The notes under the pieces are model-generated. The model was given only the letters and a program-made list of their open reading frames with translations. It had not been told where the DNA came from and did not search any database. Below, in pieces: positions 58,901-64,000 of a stretch of DNA of 64,000 nt. The stretch's first letter is position 1, and the number at the start of each line of letters is the position of its first letter. Location of the stretch: the NCBI RefSeq assembly GCF_037975245.1, contig NC_092575.1:1007001-1071000 (forward strand), written 5' to 3'. Source of the stretch: Apostichopus japonicus (lineage: Eukaryota; Echinodermata; Holothuroidea; Aspidochirotida; Stichopodidae). The position numbers and the translations under genes are program-made.

Positions 58901-59922
58901 CATTTTCTTATCTTTTAAATCTAGCTTTTATTCTGCTGTTTATTTTAAGGCTGGTCAAAGAGATGAGGATTCAAATGTTTGCAATCCACTAATGTAAAAT
59001 ATCAGGTACTTGTCCAATCCCTCTCTAACTTTTATGTAGTACCCTTGATTACAGCTATGTTTTATGTTGAATTTGTTACAATCTGGTGAAGCCATTCTTC
59101 ACACCTACAAGAAAACTAAGGAACCCATTTTGTAGCATATCTGGGTGCTTAACTATTAATATTCAGAAAGGATTATCAGTAAACAATGTATGTTGAAGTA
59201 TGCTCCATAAATAAACCCCATCACCCTGTGAGATTTATCCCCTAGAATCTGGTTAAAGATTTGCCAACAACCAATACCATGTGGCCTAAAGAGTTTAATC
59301 AGTTCCACTTTATATTGAACCCTAAAGTAAGTAGTGCAGAACATATGATCTATCTATTAATGGTATTCAAACTTCTTTAGAGTATGTCATATTCCAAGTC
59401 ATCAGTCGAGATCAACTGAACCGGACTGAAAAGAAGGAAAAGATTAGTTTATCAACAACCGTTACCCTCTAAAGTCTTTTGGAAGCCACTCTTGAATTAT
59501 GGGAATGTGTAATAACAAGCACTATTTTACAGCGAAAATTGCAACGTTAATTGCTGAGAAGGAAGGTGTGAGAAATAAAGCTAAGTCAGCCTATACAGAG
59601 AATAAGCTATATTAGTTCCATATTACTCCATAAATCTCGTTCCCCAATTTAAACTACCAAAGGCATTTTCAAAGGACCAAAATGATAAACATAAAATCTT
59701 AAATAAATTGGAAAAGTGTGCAACAAGTGGAGTTCTGTTTCAACCATTCAACTTGAAAACAAAAACTTTTAAATTTTCAACCGCTGATAATAATGACTAA
59801 ATTTGGATATTAAAACTTGACTGAGAGGTGCGTATTAAAGGACACAATTTGCTGAAGAATGCAAGGTGTAAATTTATCTGATAAGGAGATGGGATTACAT
59901 AGCCAAGGACCAAAGACGACGA
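55940..59922. other. 3' UTR of the TBC-like gene and intergenic DNA
   Basis: The first 500 bp carry the hairpin minisatellite. Candidate plus-strand AATAAA signals are at 56836-56841 and about 58370. No coding exon is seen on either strand. The two genes on either side converge here. Confidence 0.5.
56004..56435 (+). repeat. 41-bp minisatellite of stem-loop units in the 3' UTR
   Basis: Eleven units in exact 41-bp register (first GATCCTG at 56004, last at 56414). Each unit reads GATCCTGTAGTCATG-(A/G)CACAGGAT, so ATCCTGT and ACAGGAT can pair around a short loop. The last unit lacks the right arm, leaving ten complete stem-loops. Confidence 0.9.
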
Positions 59923-59976
59923 TCATAGCAGGCGAAGCTGGCTCTGGAAGGACATGCCATCAGCCTTCGTTGCTTG
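59923..59976 (-). CDS. C-terminal exon of an unidentified gene
   Basis: Acceptor ...tctctctttcag, 17 codons QATKADGMSFQSQLRLL, TGA at 59923-59925. The phase (0) fits the donor of the exon at 63736-63805, so the joined C-terminus ends ...HKAINKQATKADGMSF... I do not recognise the protein. Confidence 0.6.
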   Translation of the reverse strand, partial: QATKADGMSFQSQLRLL

Positions 59977-59999
59977 CTGAAAGAGAGAAAATGAATACA

Positions 60000-60480
60000 T
60001 ATTTATATATTTATTTATTTATTTATTTATTTATTTTATTAACGTTAATGGGTAAACTCAATTAACGTAAATCTAATCTCCCCGAGGCCCTGAAATACAA
60101 AACCTAACTGTAGAATCAAATATTAAAAAATGATAAAAAGAATACATAGAGATGGCAATGAAAAGGAAAAATGCAATCATATTGACAGCGACATAAAATG
60201 TAACAATCAATAAAATGAAATTAAGAGCATAAGAAAGTAGTTATGTCCTGGATAAAAACGTTTCAAGGTATTTAAAGAGTTGGCATTCTTACACTCCATT
60301 CATAACTCATTCCACTCCTTAGCAGCAACATATGAAAATGTTTTCTGATGATACTGGGTATTACCAGCCTCTAAGAATAAATTATTTTGTCAGGTGGACC
60401 TTTGGGAGTGGTTATGTGTATTATTTGTGTGGCGGAACATGTCCACATGTTGTACATAAACAACAACAAAATTGACTGGG
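60000..60480 (-). mobile_element. 3' end of a degenerate LINE
   Basis: On the minus strand, 60300-60375 reads NNLFLEAGNTQYHQ and TFSYVAAKEWNEL, then, across a stop, MECKNANSLNTLKR. FSY-x-AAKEWNELP and NSLxxFKR are the usual last residues of LINE reverse-transcriptase proteins. Downstream is an A/T-rich tail ending in TAAA repeats (60000-60040). Internal stops show it is dead. Confidence 0.65.
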
Positions 60481-60610
60481 AAGTTATAAACAAACAGAAA
60501 CGAGTAATTTAAATTTTAGGTTCTGATAACAAAATTTATGACTTGATCTTTATAAGCAAAGTTTTACCTTAAACAAGGCAGAAAATTAACAGAAATACAA
60601 CAATAAAAAA

Positions 60611-63600
60611 ACAAGAGCCCAAGGGCACTGTGGTTCCTTGCTTGGGGTATATGACAATACACATAATATTATGAAGCAAGATTGGGCTGAAAAAGTCCAA
60701 GTAATTGTGGTCCTACATGTTCCCATAAAGTAACCAACACTATAGCCAACACTTTGTGATCACAAAATATGATCGGATTTTTTATCAAAAGGCACTTTTG
60801 AGATCTAAATATGGCGTCGAAAATGTAAGAAATATAAGAGACCTACAAGCGTGTCAACAGATATGATAACAATGGTGACCTCAGATGACATGACCTTTAA
60901 GTTTCAAAATGTTCCACCACCCCATTCACAACTTGTCCCAAAATATCAACCATGTCACACCTTGGCATTGAGATTTAATTGCATTAAATGTCAAAAAATT
61001 AACTTTGAACTTGTACGTAACTTCACACACAAAGGTCACCCGGAGGTCAACCAATTGACATTTTTGATCGGTGAGACCTAAATAGAGCATGACTGTAAAA
61101 TTTCAAACATTTTTTCTTTGCCCATTTTCTCCCCCCATAATACTACTTTTTTAACATTAGCTGACCTTTGGTGACGTTGGATCACATGACCATTAAGTTT
61201 GAAAATATTCCCCTATACCATTTGCAACTTGTCCGAAAAAATCAACCTTGTCACACCTTGGCACTGGGAGTTATTGCATTAAATGTGTGAAAATTAACTT
61301 TGACCTCAAATAACTTCGCACACGAAGGTCAAATGGGGGTCAACCCATTGACATTTATGATCAGAAGGTACCTTTAACATCTGAAAATAGCATCGAAACT
61401 GTAAAAATCCACAAAACACGAAAAGGTCACCAGAGGTTAAATTGAGGTCAAGGGTCACCCAGATGCGGGTGACAATTGGATTACATTGAAGCAACTCCCA
61501 ACCCTAACGGACAATTTGTTCTCAAGTTGTCGCAAAAATACTAGTTTTTTATCATTAATTGACCTTTGGTGAACTTGTATCACATGACCGTTAAGTTTGA
61601 AAATATTCCCCTATACCATTTGCAACTACTCCAAAAATATCAACCTTGTCACACCTTGGAACTAGGAGTTATTGCATTAAATGTCTGAAAATTAACTTTG
61701 ACCTCATATAACTTCGCACACGAAGGTCACACAGGGGTCAACCTATTGACATTTATGATCAGAAGGTACCTTTATCATCTGAAAATAGCATCGAAACTGT
61801 AAAAAATCCCCAAAACACGAAAAGGTCACCAGAGGTCAAATTGAGGTCAAGGGTCACCCAGATGCAGGTCAACAATTGGATTTCATTGAAGCAACTCCCA
61901 ACTCTAAAGGACAATTTGTTCTCAAGTTATCGCAAAAATACCAGTTTTTTATCATTAATTGACCTTTGGTGACCTTGTATCACATGACCGTTAAGTTTGA
62001 AAATATTCCCCTATACCATTTGCAACTACTCCAAAAATATCAACCTTGTCACACCTTGGAACTGGGAGTTATTGCATTAAATGTCTGAAAATTAACTTTG
62101 ACCTCGTATAACTTCGCACACGAAGGTCACACGGGGGTCATCCCATTGACATTTATGATCAGAAGGTACCTTTAACATCTGAAAATAGCATCGAAACTGT
62201 AAAAATCCACAAAACACTAAAAAGGTCACCAGAGGTCAAATTGAGGTCAAGGGTCACCCAGATGCGGGTCGACAATTGGATTACATTGAAGCAACTCCCA
62301 ACCCTAACGGACAATTTGTTCTCAAGTTATCGCAAAAATACTAGTTTTTTATCATTAATTGACCTTTGGTGACCTCGGATCACATGACCATTGAGTTTGA
62401 AAATATTCCCCTATACCATTTGCAACTTGTCTCCAAATATCAACTGTGTAATACCTTGGCACTGGGAGTTATTACACTAAATGTCTGAAAATTAACTTTG
62501 ACCTCATATAACTTAACATACAAAGGTCACCTTGGGTCAACTTATTGACATTTTTGATTGATGAGACCTAAATTAGAGCATCAAACTATAAAAATTCAAA
62601 CATTTTTTTCTTTGCCCATTTTCTACCCCCAAAATACTAGTTTTTTGACATTAATTGACCTTTGGTGACCTCGGATCACATGACCGTTAAGTTTGAAAAT
62701 ATTCCCCTATACCATTTGCAACTTGTCCAAAAATATCAACCATGTCACACCTTGGAACTGGGAGTTGTTGCATTAAATGTCTGAAAATTAACTTTGACCT
62801 CGTATAACTTTGCACACGAAGGTCACACGGGTGTCAACCAATTGACATTTTTGATCGGAAGGTACCTTTGATATCCAAATCTAGCATCAAAACCAAACAT
62901 TTTCTTTTTGGCTCGTTCCCTCCCAAAATAAGCACATTTTTTCTAATGTGACCTTTGACCTTTTGACCTTGGTTTCAGATGTAGTTTAATCTCCTGATTC
63001 CAAAAAACAAAACGAAAAGTCTGTACAACCATCCTAACTCCGACCGAAAAACTTTGACCCCATGTAACTTCGCACATAAAGGTCACACGGGGTCAACCTA
63101 TTGACATTTATGATCAGAAGGTACCTTTGACATCTGAAAATAGCATCGAAACTTTAAAAATCCCCAAAAACATGTAAAGGTCACCAGAGGTCAAATTGAG
63201 GTCAAGGGTCACCCAGATGCGGGTCAACAATTGGATAACACTGAAGCAACTCCCAACCCTAACGGACATTTCGTTCTCAAGTTATCGCAAAAATACTAGT
63301 TTTTTATCATTAATTGACCTTTGGTGACCTCGGATCACATGACCGTTAAGTTTGAAAATGTTTCCCTAACCAGTTCACAACTTGTCCCAAAATATCAACC
63401 TTTTCGCACATTGGCACTGGGAGTTATTGCCGTTTTAATATTTTCGGTTTTTGGACCATAACCGACCTTTGGTGACCTTTGTGGGCACCAGAAACAATAG
63501 GGCACACCTTCTCCATATGGCGGATATATAGTCCAAGTTTGGCCTCAATCCAACATTCCCTTATTGAGATAGAGCGTACCCAAGCAAGTGTCACAGACAC

Positions 63601-63685
63601 ACACACACACATACACACACACACACATACATACACACACACGCCAACCTGACTGCATAGGTTCCTTTTGCTAAAGCAAGGAACC
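60611..63685 (+). mobile_element. Long non-autonomous element, copy 2, with tandem 400-bp units
   Basis: Begins ACAAGAGCCCAAGGGCACTG and GGTTCCTTGCT (60632-60642), ends AGCAAGGAACC (675-685), and carries the same terminal hairpin as copy 1 (GGTTCCTTTTGCT...AGCAAGGAACC). Units start near 61003, 61297, 61697, 62097, 62495, 62794 and 63050. Three are full 400-bp units and the others are shortened variants in the order seen in copy 1. It lies inside the intron of the minus-strand gene, in the plus orientation, and has no long open frame. Confidence 0.75.
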
Positions 63686-63735
63686 AAAAATTAAAAATGA
63701 TTCCAATCAGTAATGTGAAGTAGAATCGCTCTGAC

Positions 63736-63805
63736 CTTGTTGATAGCTTTATGTCTGTCTCTGCTCACAATCTCTTCTATAATCTCTCCACTTCCCTTCA
63801 CAAGT
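63736..63805 (-). CDS. Penultimate exon of an unidentified gene
   Basis: Acceptor ...atcattgcag, donor GTCAGAG. One base plus 23 codons: LVKGSGEIIEEIVSRDRHKA then INK, phase 0 at the donor. Hydrophilic and helical. Upstream exons lie beyond the right edge. Coding status rests on splice sites, phase agreement with 59923-59976 and the protein-like composition. Confidence 0.6.
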
Positions 63806-64000
63806 CTGCAATGATGTCATGAAATGGAAAGAATAAAAATAATTATGACTCAATCACTCATTAATGGGGCATAATAATAGCTGTCATGGTTGACTCTGTC
63901 CTGATTGTTCATAACTTAAATATATAAATATATTATATATCTATTCATTAAACTGTTTTATGTATCATTGGTACATGAGCTAAAGTTTAAACCAAATGGG
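63806..64000. other. Right edge, intron of the unidentified gene
   Basis: AT-rich, no exon seen. Confidence 0.5.

Overview
The window is eukaryotic nuclear DNA: small exons (50-440 bp) with clean GT...AG borders lie inside long AT-rich introns full of transposon debris. A tRNA-derived SINE, TTAA-type and hAT-type MITEs, TGACCT-rich long repeats, poly-C/poly-G runs and an intact intron-rich gene related to animal trafficking proteins suggest an invertebrate deuterostome, perhaps an echinoderm. This placement is inference, as no marker gene fixes the species.

Layout: (1) 196-365, minus: first coding exon of a gene leaving the left edge, encoding a short cytosolic tail, one membrane anchor and the start of an extracytoplasmic domain. 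(2) 10408-40622, minus: a complete eight-exon gene whose 374-residue product is a clathrin heavy chain N-terminal beta-propeller with a short linker and nothing of the legs. Every exon phase agrees. (3) 41888-55939, plus: a complete 19-exon gene of about 1064 residues with a degenerate TBC (Rab-GAP-like) domain and C2-like beta-rich regions. Its start lies head-to-head with gene 2, about 1.27 kb away. (4) 59923-63805, minus: the last two exons of a gene entering from the right edge, convergent with gene 3.

The rest is introns and intergenic DNA. Two long elements (18021-20578 and about 60611-63685) share terminal GGTTCCTTGCT / AGCAAGGAACC ends, a 3' terminal hairpin, CA-rich microsatellites and an internal tandem array of about 400-bp units. 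The units carry regularly spaced AGGTCA half-sites. Smaller elements are a TTAA MITE present twice (882-1217, 52113-52477), an hAT-like MITE with a target duplication (53739-54008), a foldback MITE (17096-17285), an inverted-repeat element with telomere-like DNA (40012-40294), a SINE (6247-6602), a LINE tail (60000-60480) and many minisatellites.

How the genes may work together: genes 2 and 3 both look like membrane-traffic proteins that lost a key activity. One is a clathrin terminal domain without the lattice-forming legs and with an altered adaptor groove. The other is a TBC domain without recognisable Arg and Gln fingers. Their head-to-head arrangement allows shared regulation, but this is a hypothesis.
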